In this document: piece by piece, positions 10,453 through 22,387 of the stretch
Layout: every line of letters starts with the position of its first letter
Position numbering within the stretch: the stretch's first letter is position 1
Assembly (NCBI RefSeq): GCF_947179515.1
Contig: NC_067473.1
Span: 123,801,909-123,865,908, forward strand
DNA from: Apodemus sylvaticus
Taxonomy: Eukaryota; Chordata; Mammalia; Rodentia; Muridae
Length of the DNA stretch: 64,000 nt
Direction of reading: 5' to 3'
Made by a program: the position numbers and the translations under genes
Notes under the pieces: model-generated
Databases searched by the model: none
The model's input: only the letters and a program-made list of their open reading frames with translations
What the model was told of the DNA's origin: nothing

Positions 10453-10742
10453 AATTGACATTAAGGTTAAAATATAATGTTGAAGGTTTGATCCATGGTA
10501 TAAAACCATCCTGTGGTCAGCCACTACCATCACTTCTACAAACCGTGGATAGGACAGAAAGCGTTTGGTTCTTTTGTGGTTCCGTCTGTCCCTTGTGCCA
10601 TTTGTCCTGTTGCTATGACCAGAGAGCACCTTTGTTGCCAAGCCATTCTTTAACAGTGCCACATCATCAGCCAGGCTATTCCTCTTCCTCCGTTTTCGCA
10701 TTCTGGCTTTCTGCTTGTCTTTACTGTGACTATTTTTGAGCT
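10453..10742 (-). CDS. Adamts9: Adamts9 coding exon 4 (end of propeptide, furin site, start of protease)
   Basis: Residues 228-324, 290 nt, between acceptor TTTCTTACAG|AGCTC and donor ATT|GTAAGT. It opens ELKNSHSKDKQKAR and contains a very basic stretch RMRKRRKRN (residues 241-249), then sequons NRT and NGT, then the activation site HKRTKR|FLSYPRFVE with cleavage expected after Arg288. Human ADAMTS9 is cleaved after Arg287 in the same RTKR|F motif. The catalytic domain starts at Phe289 and reads RFVEVMVVADHRMVLYHG before ending QHYILTLMSI. The extra RKRRKR cluster is discussed as a finding. The frame is open throughout. Confidence 0.95.
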
Positions 10743-10829
10743 CTGTAAGAAATCAGGTGACATTTGTTACACGTCAGTCTCTACTAACACTAAAAACTGT
10801 ACATGGTTTAAAATGATGCCGTTAGGTAC

Positions 10830-11170
10830 TAGGGAGATGGCTCAGTTAGTAAACTGTTAGCTGTCCAGACACCAGGACCTGACTCTGGGTCTCTAGCATT
10901 GATATAGAAAACCAGGATGGTTCTGAGACCTGAAATTCCATGACTGGGATGGCAGACAGGTGAACCCCTGAAATTCACTGGTAAGCCAGTATAGCCAAAT
11001 TGGTGAGCTTCAGGTCCAATGAGAGATATTTTCTCAAAAATAATATGTAGAACAACTATGGAAGACACCCAACATTAACTTCTAGCTTCCACAAGTATAC
11101 ACAGACACATACACACATGTGCATGTCTACCTGGATGCACATATACATGCACCCACATGCATACACACAA
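10830..11170 (+). mobile_element. B4A SINE with CA-rich tail
   Basis: Starts TAGGGAGATGGCTCAGTTAG, continues through ACCAGGACCTGACTCTGGGT and GCCAAATTGGTGAGCTTCAGG, and ends in ACACA/ATACA-rich sequence. This is the full B4A order in sense orientation, in intron 3 about 90 bp beyond the exon 4 acceptor. Confidence 0.8.
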
Positions 11171-12459
11171 ATAAGTAAATAAATGCCTTTATACTCAAAT
11201 GACATACAAAATAAACTATAAACTATGAACTCTATAAATAGAACCCAAGCCATACTGTCACTGAAACGACCATTGTGTGTCTGACTGAAATGACTACATC
11301 TGGAACTAGCTTCCCTGGGAAGCTTCAACAGATGCATACTGACTAACCTAGACTATCAGGCCAGGGTTAAGGGAACCCAGCATATGTCTCCTTCCATTGG
11401 GTAACAAAAGCCTTGTAATTCCTTTTAAATGATTTTTGTTTGTTCATTTGTCTTTTTGAAATCCAATGATAGACGGCAGAGAAAGCTCTGAGAGGTAACA
11501 GGCTAACAGAGAATGTAAAAGACACTAGAAAACAGAATAAAATGTCCTATTCCTTTACCAGGTCTCCATCATAGTGAAATAGAAGAATTACTGCTATTTG
11601 ATGTCTCTGGACTGGCAATTAATTTATTTCAGTGATAGGGAAGGAAGCAGATTCAGGGCAGATTGTGGGCTAGGAGCTGGGACTACACTTTATGCCAGGG
11701 CAGCTTGATGCATCTTCAGGGCTCCTGGGTTCCGGATTTTCTGCACAGCAGCCCTGTAAGGACCTGTAAGCTATTCGGGAAAGGGACTCTTCTGTCCTGC
11801 CCAGGCCTAGGTGTGTGCATACACCCGTGGAAGCCAGGCTTAAACTGCTTCTGAAGAACTTCATAACAAGCTCAAACTTTGAAATGCATCATTCAATTTC
11901 CATATCACCAACACAGAACAAACAGAAAACATGAAAGAGCCCACCAAAACACACTTTGAATAAAACTTGATTTAATCAGTTGCCTTGCTTATTGCTCATA
12001 AATGTGCACTCATGTTATAATAAAGAAGCAGAATTGCATGACTAAGAAGTGTGCTTCTGTGCCTAGGACCTGAGAAATGATTGCTTTCATCCATACCAAA
12101 GATAGGAATCGAAAGGATACACTCTAAGTGGTTTCATATTTGACTGGCCTGAGTACTTGACAATTATAACCACTTGCTTAAAGAATTATCCCTGGGACAT
12201 GCATTGGGCCAAAGTAAATATTTTGATTATTAAAATGGTGAAAAAGTTTCAAACTGTCAAACAGGTCCTGTGCTGTATAATTCAACTACAGAGAATACAA
12301 GCTAACTCGAAACCTGGGACACGAGAGCCTGCACCATTAGACATGTCCTCCTGGTTTCTCTTTCATGTATAATGTCGGTACATCAATGCCATATGGGCTA
12401 GGCTGTCATCCAAGCTTCATATCACCAGATGAACACAGAACAGATACTAATTAGCATCT
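11171..12459. other. Intron 3 stretch, unassigned
   Basis: No recognisable repeat, exon or RNA gene. Short open frames only. Confidence 0.5.
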
Positions 12460-12690
12460 TACGTAGGTCAGGCATTGCCATTTTTGTGACTCTTAGGCTT
12501 GCACATAATCTCATATAATTTTCAAACCCAGAAAATGACCTTTCTTTTTATAGATAAAGAAATTAGTATCAAGAAGCCAAGCAGCCTGCCAAAGTTACGT
12601 AGCAGTGACCACCGGTAGAAGGACTCAGGCACATACCTGACCAGCATCCTAAACTGTGCTGGTCCTTAGGCAGCATTCTTCAATAGCGGA
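12460..12690 (+). mobile_element. MIR SINE
   Basis: Holds the MIR order: CTCATATAATTTTCAAACCC, then TTTTTATAGATAAAGAAATT, then CCAAAGTTACGTAGCAGTGA. Diverged but collinear. Confidence 0.65.
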
Positions 12691-12889
12691 AGATTAACCA
12701 TACCAAAGGGAATCTGAACAGGTAACAAAACAGCAGTGGACAATTTTTAAGAGAGATTGACTTTTGCATTAGGTGAATGAGACATGTTGAAATGTAAAAT
12801 TACTCCATACATTGAGACAATAATTCATCTATTTTGTAGGCAATACTCCTTGCTTAATGATCTCTGTGAATGTTCTTTTGAGGAGGGTG

Positions 12890-13145
12890 TAAGGATAGGA
12901 CACATGCGCACATGAATGTAGACAAGAGCAGAGAACCTCATATATAGTTCCTAAGATATTTCCACCTAGTTTTGAAACATAGTCTTTCCCTGGTAGCTGG
13001 TGCTCACCCAAAAGACAAGACGGGCTGGCCAATGATTTGCCTGTCTCCATCTTTCCACTGCTGGAATCACAAGTGTACACCCCTACACCCAGACTTTTCT
13101 TTGTTTTGTGGATTCTAGGCACTGAGGTCGGGTCCCTGTGTTTAT
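12890..13145 (-). mobile_element. B4 SINE, diverged
   Basis: Antisense B4 pattern with CTGTCTCCATCTTTCCACTG, then CTGGAATCACAAGTGTACAC and a GGATTCTAGGCACTGAGGTC block. Confidence 0.6.
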
Positions 13146-13539
13146 TGAAAAGGCCAGATTTCTAATTTGAACTTTCATTTTTCTGTTACACAGCTGAAAG
13201 TTCATCACAGTGCCTTCTAATAATAGATGTCAGTCACTAAAGACTACATGTTACACTACTGTAGACATATGAAATGCTCAGACTCTGAACACATGTAGAG
13301 CTATAAAGCAAAGGAGCAGTTGGTTCAGGCTGGGAGGTAGTGAGAACAGGAAGAGGGGAGTGCCCGAGGAGGAGGGAGAGCGTTTAGTCTCAGTGTGCTA
13401 AAGCAGACGGGAGGGTTTCCTGTGTGTCTATAACCCAAGACATTGATGATGGTCACACTCACTGATACATTCATGGAGTGATTCCTATGCTCAGAGAACT
13501 GTGACTCAGCAACATTGTTTCCGAAAGACAGTTCCAACA

Positions 13540-14345
13540 ACCTATGCTTTCTTCTATGCTTCAGTGTTTCAGGTTTCACACTGGGGTCTTTGATTAATTT
13601 AGAGTCAATTTTGGTGCAAGGTGAGAGATACGGGTCTGATTTCATTCTTCCTCATGTGGACATTCAGCTTCCCTAAAACTATTTGTTGAAGATGCTGTCT
13701 TTCTCACAGTGTATATTCCGGCATCTTTGTCAAATATTAGATACCCATAGCTACATGCACTTACTCACAGGACTGCCATTTGGTTTCATTGATCTATTTT
13801 ATTTTGGCCAGTACCACTCTGTTTTTATTACGATAGCTCTGTAATATATCAGAAATCTGGAGCTATAATCCCGCCAGCATTGTGCTTTTTTTGCTCAAGA
13901 TTACTTTTGCTATCAGGGTTTTGTGGGTCCATTTGAATCTGGAATTTTTTCTACTTCCATAAAGAATGTTATGGGGATTTTTTTTTATAAAGATTGCATT
14001 ACATTTGCAAATGACTTTCAGTAGAATGGTCACCCTCATAATTTTAATTCTGCTAACCCAGGAGCATGGGATCACTTTCTGACCCCCCAGTATCTTCCTC
14101 CATCTCTTTCTGCAGAGACTTGGAGTCTTTTGCCTTGGTTAGGTTTATTTCACAGCTTTTGAAGCTGTTGTGAATGGGACTGTTTTTATAATCTTCTGTT
14201 CAGGGTGTTTCTTGCTAACGTATAGAAAGGCTACTGATTTTATAAGCTGATTTCACATTCTGCCACTCGGCTGAAACTTTTGGAAGGGCTTTCAGAACAG
14301 GATTCTTTTTCCCAGGAACTAAGGCCAATCATTGACAGATAGTTC
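13540..14345 (-). mobile_element. L1 ORF2-region fragment, inverted part
   Basis: On the minus strand this reads as the late ORF2 region of L1, including the section for accurate primer-extension-type segments near ACCAAAATTGACTCTAAATT and the CAGATTTCTGATATATTACA-type block. Stops and indels are present. It ends abruptly at 14345, where a sense L1 fragment begins shortly after. Interpreted as the inverted 5' part of one insertion. Confidence 0.75.
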
Positions 14346-15062
14346 CTTATAATACTAAAAAGGTTCTGTACAGAACTAGTCAACTGAGTGAAGAGAAAGG
14401 CCTACTATCTTTGTCCACTATGCATCTAATTCTTGATTAATATCTAGAATATAGAAAGAACTAAAATAAAATAGAGTCAAGAATACAAATGAGCCAATTA
14501 AAAAGTGGGCTAGAGATCTGAACAGATTTTTCTCAAAAGAAGAAATGACAATGGCTAAGAAATATCTCAGAAAGCGTTAAGATCGTTGCCAATTAGGAGA
14601 CTGATATTAAAACTACTCTGAGACTTCATCTTAGGTCAGGGAGAATGGCTAAACTCAACAAAATGACAACAACAAATGCTGGTAAGGCTATGGGGACAGG
14701 GGGCATTCATAGTGGGAGGATTGCAAACTGTCCAGTTACTATGGGCATCAGTGTAGACAATTCTCAAAAACATATCTATAAATAGATAAAATATTCTCAA
14801 AAATGTATCTATAAATATATCTATAAATAGATCTACTATGTGGACCAGCTAGACTGCTGGTTGGTGAATGCCCAAGGGACTCCAGACTCTATTCCACAGA
14901 CACTTGCTTAGCCAAGGTCATAGCTAGTCTACTCAATGATAGTCAGGAAATGTAAACAGCCTAATGTCCTTCGCCTGATGAACAGATAATCAAACTGTGT
15001 AACATATTCAGCCGCAAAGACAAATGAAATTTGCAGGTAAATAGAATTAGAAAATATTATAC

Positions 15063-15235
15063 TGAATAAAAGCTAGGCATGATGGCACACATTTTTAATC
15101 TGAGAACTCAGGAGACAGAGGCAGGCAAATCTGGGTTCAAGGCCAGGCTGGCCTATAGAATGAGTTCCAGAATAGCCAGAAGTACACAGAGAAACTGTCT
15201 TGAAAACCAAAACCAACCAAACAACCAAACAAAAT
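15063..15235 (+). mobile_element. B1 SINE nested in L1
   Basis: Near full-length B1: GCTAGGCATGATGGCACACA, GACAGAGGCAGGCAAATCTG, CAAGGCCAGGCTGGCCTATA, then an A/C-rich tail. Confidence 0.92.
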
Positions 15236-15497
15236 CATATACTGAATGAGGCACCCCAGATACAGAAAGATAAATGCCACGTCTTTTCACATGGATCTCA
15301 GTTCCAAATCTTTAGATGTAAATAAATGTGTGCTTGGAGTAATTGCAGATGCCAGGAAGGTCAAAAGGAACCACCGGGGTGGGGTGGGGTGGAGAAGCAG
15401 CAGGAGAGGGAGTAGGTGACACAGAGAAGGGAATAGCTACATGTAGGCACCATGAAGGGGGGAGTGGGAAACAGGGCAGGGAGTGAAAGTTACCTGG

Positions 15498-15500
<3 letters not shown>

Positions 15501-15535
<35 letters not shown>
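15501..15535 (+). repeat. (TG)n microsatellite
   Basis: About 17 perfect TG units within the L1 3' UTR. Confidence 0.95.
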
Positions 15536-15537
<2 letters not shown>

Positions 15538-16102
15538 CAATTATAATTAAAGAATAAGAGGTCACAAGTTTGAGGAGAGGGACTTGGAAGGAATTGGAGG
15601 AAGGAGAGGAAGCAGATTAATACAGTACACATGAAATTCTCAAAAAAAAAAAAAAAAGTAGCTACAACCAAACTGTAGCACGCTATTTTAAGCATTCAGG
15701 AGAAAAACATTTACTCTTCTCAGAAAGAACTTAGGAATGGGAATCCCTGATCTCCAGGCCCCACATGGTAGGAGGGGAGAACTGACTTTGGAAATGTGTG
15801 CTCTGACTCACAGGCACACCGTAGCCCACTCATCCCACAAGCACACCAGCACACACTAGCCTACTCCTCCCAAATACAAATAAATAAGAAGTGAAATAAA
15901 AATTAAACCAAATTGCAGAAACCAAATTACTTCCTCATAACAAAATGAACACATACATTCTCACATGTGATACTCCTCAGCCTTTCTCCCACTTCACTTT
16001 TTCCTCCTCAGGAGTTAGAACCTAATCTATTGATTTAATTAGCCCAACTAACTTTTAGCACACTGGTCATCTTAGCAAGCTATTTAAAATGTTGCATTAG
16101 AG

Positions 16103-16275
16103 CCAAGCATGGTGATGCATACCTTTAATCCCAGAATTCAAGAGGTAGAGGTAAGAGAATCTCAGGAGAATATCTATGAGTTCTAGTCTAGCCTGATCTA
16201 AATGGTGAGCTCCAGGACAGTCAGGATTATACAGAGAGATCCATCTCAAAAAATCAACAACAACAACAAACAACA
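16103..16275 (+). mobile_element. B1 SINE, diverged
   Basis: GCCAAGCATGGTGATGCATA, CTTTAATCCCAGAATTCAAG and GATCCATCTCAAAAAATCAA match a sense B1-type element with a CAA-rich tail. Confidence 0.8.
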
Positions 16276-16307
16276 ACAGTGATGATGACTTAGCATTAGA
16301 AATGGTA

Positions 16308-16324
16308 CACATACACACACACAC

Positions 16325-16395
<71 letters not shown>
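16308..16395 (+). repeat. Compound (CA)n(GA)n(CAGA)n(GA)n microsatellite
   Basis: Four successive simple-repeat blocks without interruption, probably grown from one tract by unit switching. Confidence 0.95.
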
Positions 16396-16397
<2 letters not shown>

Positions 16398-16649
16398 CCA
16401 AGCCAATGCACCTACTTATTCTCTAGCCTCAAAACAGAAGGGTAATTCTGAGCCAAGGAGAACCCTGTTAGGATTAAAAACAAGGTTCACACTGCTCTTC
16501 AGTGGTCTTCCAGCATGACAGAATCAAGGGTTGTGTTTCAGTAAATTATACTGCCACTTGGCTTATGCATTATAAACATGGACTAATTAATTTTATTTTC
16601 ATGCAAAGTGTGGTATAAATGGCCAAGTATTGGCGAAATTCCTTCCTCA

Positions 16650-17540
16650 TAAGTAGCTTCATATCTATCATTAATTTTTGATAACATTTTCATTTAGATT
16701 TACATACCACTAAATTCATCCCTTTGAAATGTATAATGGGTGTGAGCATATGCTCTTGCAGGTGCCCATTACCTCATTTATAATATATAAATACTCTACC
16801 ACTGAGTTTCTCCCTCCTTTAGCCCAATTCAGTATGTTTTAATCTATTCATAGAATTGAGCCATTACTGCTGTTGTCTACTTTGAGAATAATTTCACTGT
16901 CTCCAAGAGACACCCTATACCTGTCAGCAGTCACTCCCCCAGTGTTCCCTGTTCCTAGGCCCTACCAACTAAGAAGCTGTGTTTTGACATCTATGGGTCT
17001 ACCTCTTCAGGCACAGCATATAAACTGATTCATACATTGGGTAGCATTTTGTACCTGGATTGTTTAACCTCATTTAATGTTTTCATGTTGAGGCATACAT
17101 CTGTATTCTGTTGCTTTTTATTGCCAAATGGCCCAAGGAATATACCAACATGCTTGTCTATTTGACATCTGGGTGGATGGCCAGCAAATCAATTGAAGGA
17201 AGCTGGTATTTGGGTGGGTGTATTTTGTTTTCACATATATATGTGTGTGAATATACATATACATACATATACAGGAGTAGAATTTCTAGGTCACATGACA
17301 ACTCTACATTTTACATTTTGAACAGCTGTAAAATTGTTTGCAAAATGCTTAATGTTCTTCTCTAATCCTAAAAATTTAAAAAAGTTGTATCATTGTTCTA
17401 AATGTGGATATACGTATATATATACATATACATCTATGTATACATATATATATATAGCAGTAGAACTTCTAGGTCACGCGATATCTACATTTTACATTTT
17501 TTACAGCTATAAAATTGTTTTCCAAGTGCCACCTTGCCTC
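16650..17540 (-). mobile_element. Ancient L1M 3' region, antisense
   Basis: Order as in mammal-wide L1M elements read in reverse: ACATACCACTAAATTCATCC, CAGCAGTCACTCCCCCAGTG, GACATCTGGGTGGATGGCC, then TAGAATTTCTAGGTCACATG. The last block occurs twice (17275-17345 and 17459-17526). Confidence 0.65.
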
Positions 17541-17767
17541 CTGAGGTTTGAATAAAAGCCTCAAAAACAAGGAACTGTTTTATATGTCTTCCTTTCTTTA
17601 AGCAGTCTTGGGGAATTATGCTCATTTACTTTGTCCAGTAGCTCATAAGAAACCTGACCTCATTGAAACCCTGCAGTAGTGTATTGGTTCTTCTAAGAAT
17701 CAAGGGCATGTCTGAGAAATTGTAATATTTAGCAATACAAATCTCATATGTGCATGTAAACAGAGTC

Positions 17768-17885
17768 TTTGCTAGGTGTGGCCGTGCATACCTATAATCT
17801 CAGTATTTTGAAAATAGAGAAAGGAGGCTTTGGAGTTTGAAGCCAGCTTGAGCTATATGAGACCGTGTTTTATAAAACAAAACAA
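17768..17885 (+). mobile_element. PB1/B1-like monomer
   Basis: GCTAGGTGTGGCCGTGCATA, CCTATAATCTCAGTATTTTG, then GAAGCCAGCTTGAGCTATAT is a diverged 7SL-derived monomer. Confidence 0.65.
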
Positions 17886-17965
17886 AATGAAATGTGTGTG
17901 TATGTGTGTTTGCGTGTGCATGTGTACATGTCACTCACTCTCTCTCTCTCACACACACAGACAGA

Positions 17966-18985
17966 CAGAGACAGAGAGACTTTCTCCCAGTCAGTTGTCT
18001 TTCCTGTGACTACAGCCTAGGTACTCCAGTTCCTAAGGGCAATTACTAAAGCTAAGTTAGTGCTGGCATTTGCAATCATTTTGGCTTTGATGCCATCAAA
18101 AGGAAAGTGCTAACACTTCTCTGACACCAGACACCCCGGGCTCTAAGAACCCACACAGTGCTAGGAGGCGTCACAGAAGCCCCACTCGACCTTGGGCACA
18201 TCCCTGTCTATCTCTCTGTTCTCCCACTTACAGACCAAGGAAAAACAGTGTCTGTTTACGGCTCCTTTGAGGGATAATGGGCGTTTATGAAAGCAACAAG
18301 CTAACTCCTGCCTGGTGCACAGGAAGGAGTAAATAAATCCTGTCATTATTCCTGTTTGCTATTTTTAAACCAGTCATAAAAGTATAATACAAGTTTTAGA
18401 TTTTAAAAGGAACCATTTAAGGTAGAGTGAGTAAGTGCACTTAAAAATAATGTTCTGGCTTGGGATAATGAGTTCAACAATGTTTGTCCTCACAGGCAGG
18501 GCAAATGAGCAGGGCACGCCACATCTCGGTCCTGACATCATCGTACCTTACTGTGGAATAAGTAAGAGGGGTGTGACCAGAGGAACTGGGGGCGGCCTTC
18601 CATCTCCCACACGAGCAGGAAAAAACCAAAACAAGCCAAAATAAAACTCCTGCTTCCACTTCAAGGGTGTTTGAGAATTAAATAAGAAAGTACTTATAAG
18701 AAACATTTCTTATAAGTTGGAAGTTTAAGACATTGTCTCGAGTACCTATTTCATGCCTAAGTAAGTTAAAAAGGACAAAAGTAACCACACAGCAATTTTA
18801 TAACTGAGTTCAACTCTTAAAAATCTAATATTGTAAACATTTAGGATGTATCATTATGAAAAAAATTTTTACAATAAAATGTTGGTGATATTTGCGCATA
18901 CATTGTTGAAAGTATTTTAAGTAAGTTTCATTTTACAGTGTGAGGTAATGCTCATTGCACTACTAAAGAATTGAAGTTATTTTAG
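17966..18985. other. Intron 3 stretch, unassigned
   Basis: No repeat or exon identified. Confidence 0.45.
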
Positions 18986-18992
18986 AGAAACC

Positions 18993-19149
18993 ACACACAC
19001 ACACACACACACACACACTTGAGCATGGACACACACAGACACACACACATACATGCACACGAGCATGGGCACACACAGACACACACACACATACACACAC
19101 GTGAACATGGACACACACAGACACACATACATACATGCACAGACACACA

Positions 19150-19190
<41 letters not shown>
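18993..19190 (+). repeat. (AC)n-based microsatellite with 30-40 bp higher-order units
   Basis: ACAC tracts interrupted by recurring GAGCATGG/GAACATGG and CACAGACACAC motifs at roughly 40-bp spacing (about 19021, 19060 and 19103), ending in a pure AC run. Confidence 0.9.
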
Positions 19191-19193
<3 letters not shown>

Positions 19194-19544
19194 CGTTACT
19201 GAATGGCTACTCACCAAAGTGTTTCTGCCAGCTGGGGCCGAGTGGCGCCAGTCCAAACACTAATGCTACGAGTTGGGAGGTTAATGACTGCTGTGCACTT
19301 TCGCATGCTTATCAAAGTTTAACCGAGTGTTCTTAGCGCACAGAGCGACCTTGTGACTTACTTCATGGTCTTGGTGGGCTGAGGAATCACATGGCAAGGA
19401 CCAAAGGGAGGCCTCAAGTGCAAAGCCCCACTCCCTTCTGTTCCACTGGGGCTTGGCGGAGGGAAGGAAGGCTGGCAGTCATCATTTTTTTCCCCATCAG
19501 ACACTGGCGTCAGGTCTGGGCTCCTGCTCTAGCCCACCGGCTGC

Positions 19545-19700
19545 TCTTCCCTGAACAATTTCCTGCCTCAGTTTCCTCATTAGTAAAATAAAGATAACAG
19601 TAGTAAACATACAAACGGGGACTTGTGGATATTGAAGGAGATGGTCCATCAAATACACTTAGAGCAGGGCCCTGGAAAGCAGTAAATACCTCCACTAACA
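19545..19700 (-). mobile_element. MIR SINE
   Basis: Reverse MIR: TGCCTCAGTTTCCTCATTAG, then TAAAATAAAGATAACAGTAG. Confidence 0.65.
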
Positions 19701-19719
19701 CTGGGACATAATGGGTGCT

Positions 19720-21080
19720 ATCATGCTGATACAGAAGAGACCTCTTCTTTTTTCCATTAATTAATTAATGTATTCACTTTACATCCCAATAGCAGCCTTT
19801 CCCTTCTCCTAGAAACAAGAAAATCACTGCCCTGAGTCACTACAACAAACACCATCATGTCTTACCTGACCTGGGGGCTGAGGGCACAGCACAGAGTTGA
19901 CTAGCCTCTGTCATCTTAGTTCTAGTTGGAGCTAGGATCCCCTCTGTTGGGGTCACGTTCAGAGATACATAATGAAGCCTTCAAACAGAGACTAAAAATT
20001 CCAAGAGAGGAAGTTCTATTGGGTCAGAGGAATAAGAAGCAAGAAACAACAAAGCAACATGGCAAGGGGAAAAGGGAAGAAAGCAAAAGCCCTGAAACCC
20101 TCATGGATAGTTCCCGAGAGTGCCACACTTGTAGAATGCAGGTGCAGAGAGAGTTAAGCGAGGCCAGGATGTTACAGGGGCGGAAAGCTCCAGTGTGTGA
20201 GTGGGAACCAACAGGGTTTAATCATTCTTCAAGGGCCCTCAGTGTGCTGACTTCAAAAATAATAATGGGTCCTGAGATACTCTCAGGATTATGTTCCCAG
20301 TTTTTGTAACCAACTATAAGCTGTGTTAAAAATCAAAAACAACAACAACAAAAAACCCCCAGAAAACCAGAAACAAGAAAAAAAAAGCATTATGTTCCCC
20401 TCTGTCAAGCGACAGATGCATGGACCAGGAAACTGATGGGTACAAAACACAACAGCATGAGAGACTTTGGGGTAGAGTTTGGGGCAGAAGACCTATTTTC
20501 GGCTGTCTAGACCTTAATGAATGTTGTTTCTGTGAGAGTGGCTTATGGACATTCATGTCGTAAGATATTTCCAAAAACAAGTTAATTAGGTTAAACATTG
20601 CATACGATATTCACATCCGGAACTTTCTCCACACATATAAGCATTGCGAAAGCTCAGAGACATCTTTCATGAAGGAAAACAATTTAGATCTGTCTAATCA
20701 CTCTGTGTGTGTGTGTGTGTGTGTATGGGATCTTTGCCCAATTAAGAGAAGGGGTGAGGACTAAACGCCCCTGGGAAATACAACAGGACAGAGGGACTGT
20801 ATAGGAGAGCTTTCTTTACAAGGAGAGAAGTGTGTGTCCTGGGAAAAGAGTTTAGTGAATCAGCAATGGCGGCCCTGTGCTTGGATGCTCCTGGCTGCTC
20901 CGTGTGGGTTTTGTCTGTGTGTTATTGTCCTAGTCACTTTACAGTGATGAACTCCATCATTCCTCACAGAGACCACTTATGATAGGGACTGTTCATTTTA
21001 GTTCATATGTAGAAAACTGAAGGGTCGTTGAAATAATTCAAAAAGATATTTCCAGAACATCTACTTAGAAATCATAGGGG
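19720..21080. other. Intron 3 stretch, mostly unassigned
   Basis: A CAACAACAA/A-rich patch at about 20332-20390 and a (GT)n at 20704-20725. No exon or clear transposon otherwise. Confidence 0.45.
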
Positions 21081-21084
21081 GGAT

Positions 21085-21232
21085 ACTTGACAGTACAGGC
21101 AGAGGCAAGAACTTTCTGAGAAAGACTCCAATAGTTCAGAAACTAACCCCAAAAACTGACAAGTGGAATCACATGAAATTTAAACATTTCTGCACAGCAA
21201 AGAAGAGTACACAGCAGAGAGAAGAGACAGTT
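21085..21232 (+). mobile_element. Short L1 ORF2 fragment
   Basis: CAGGCAGAGGCAAGAACTTT, then AATTTAAACATTTCTGCACA and GCAAAGAAGAGTACACAGC follow the ORF2 segment ending with the TTCTGCACAGCAAAG landmark. Confidence 0.65.
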
Positions 21233-21251
21233 AAAAGAACACACATACGGG

Positions 21252-21323
21252 GACACACACACACACACATATGCATGTACACACATGCAAACACATGCAT
21301 GCTACCCCCACAGGAGTGACACA

Positions 21324-21387
<64 letters not shown>
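21252..21387 (+). repeat. (AC)n and (GA)n microsatellites
   Basis: An AC-rich block at 21252-21300 and a perfect (GA)n of about 59 bases at 21329-21387. Confidence 0.95.
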
Positions 21388-21389
<2 letters not shown>

Positions 21390-21734
21390 CTAAGTGTGAT
21401 TATAAGACATGAAACTGGACCACAAGAGGGCTGTGTGGTGGTTTAAATGAACAATGTCCTTCATTCTCTGCAAGCTCCAGTATTTGAATTCTTGGTCCCC
21501 AGATGGTGGGGGTGTGCACCTCACCATGCATTCATATGTATATCCATAAATAAATCAATCTTAATAATATAGTCTACTTTACACACTACACCCAGAGCAT
21601 ATCCAGAATATTGCCATTTTAATGTGCAGCCTTAGTCATGTCCATGATCAGTCGGGGATCATGGAGGACAGAGACTTCCAGGCAGTTTGCAAAGTAAATG
21701 CAGGAGCAGTGGGATTCGGGAGTTCAGATGTGGG

Positions 21735-21890
21735 GTTAGCATTCAAAGGGACTGTGTTCAAAAGCCAGCCTCACATCTGCTCTGTGTGATCTTGCAACCA
21801 CGCTACTTTCTCCTTACCTATGAACTGGAAACACCAGTCACTCTGTTCTGGGACTTTAGCCAGTCTTAAGTGGCTGAAGATGTACTGGAT
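21735..21890 (-). mobile_element. MIR-like fragment
   Basis: TTCAAAAGCCAGCCTCACAT, GTGTGATCTTGCAACCACGC and CTCCTTACCTATGAACTGGA follow reversed MIR. It overlaps the longest chance open frame of the window (21771-22316, minus). Confidence 0.5.
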
Positions 21891-22387
21891 GTTGAAACAG
21901 GATCTGTACCTGACAACTGCTCTAGAGGAATAGCTGCAGTCACTTTCCATAGAAGAGGACTGCCTTGGGGCTGCAGGAACCAGGCAGCTCCTGAACTTGG
22001 TGCCTTCTGACACTTCAGTGCAGTTCGTGGGTGGCCTTGGATGCCTGTGGGGGAACCAGGTTTCCTTCCCAGAACTGAGATTAAAGAGCTCGTGGGACTG
22101 GAGTGCTTTAAAAACTCGGACCACTTCCCAGAGAGCATTCCTTGTGAATGTGATTGGTACAATAGGAGCCGCCCAGGGATGCCTTTGTATAAGGAGGCTC
22201 ACAGCAGCAACTCCTTCCCATCCCAGGGTGCCTGTTTCACTGGGAATGCAAGGGAATAGTTTGGAAGTAACTTCCTGTGTTTTGATGACAATCAGAACTG
22301 TATAGTCATAGGTCACTTTCCCCAGGGCCCTGGCCTGGTCTAGAGTTCTGCTTTTCTTTTTTCTCCCCTCCCCCCCGCCCCCGCCCC
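21891..22387. other. Intron 3 stretch with chance open frames
   Basis: Open in several frames on both strands, but with no domain, no splice logic and no codon pattern that I recognise. Confidence 0.45.

Larger units (their letters stand above)
14370..15658 (+). mobile_element. L1 3' part with poly-A end
   Basis: Sense L1: TAATATCTAGAATATAGAAAG, then CAATTAAAAAGTGGGCTAGA, the GGGAGAATGGCTAA region of late ORF2, then a 3' UTR with G-rich and (TG)n sequence and a terminal A run at 15643-15657. A B1 has inserted at 15063-15235. The ORF2 remnant is decayed. Confidence 0.8.

Noticed and set aside
18963..19336. Cysteine/valine-rich and threonine/histidine-rich open frames
   Set aside because: They come from the (AC)n microsatellite and have no independent evidence. 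The same applies to 46545-46751, 51182-51472 and 52560-53024.
21771..22316. Longest open frame of the window, 181 codons, minus strand, in intron 3
   Set aside because: It overlaps a MIR-like fragment, overlaps other open frames on both strands and shows no domain or signal. Long chance frames are expected in 64 kb.
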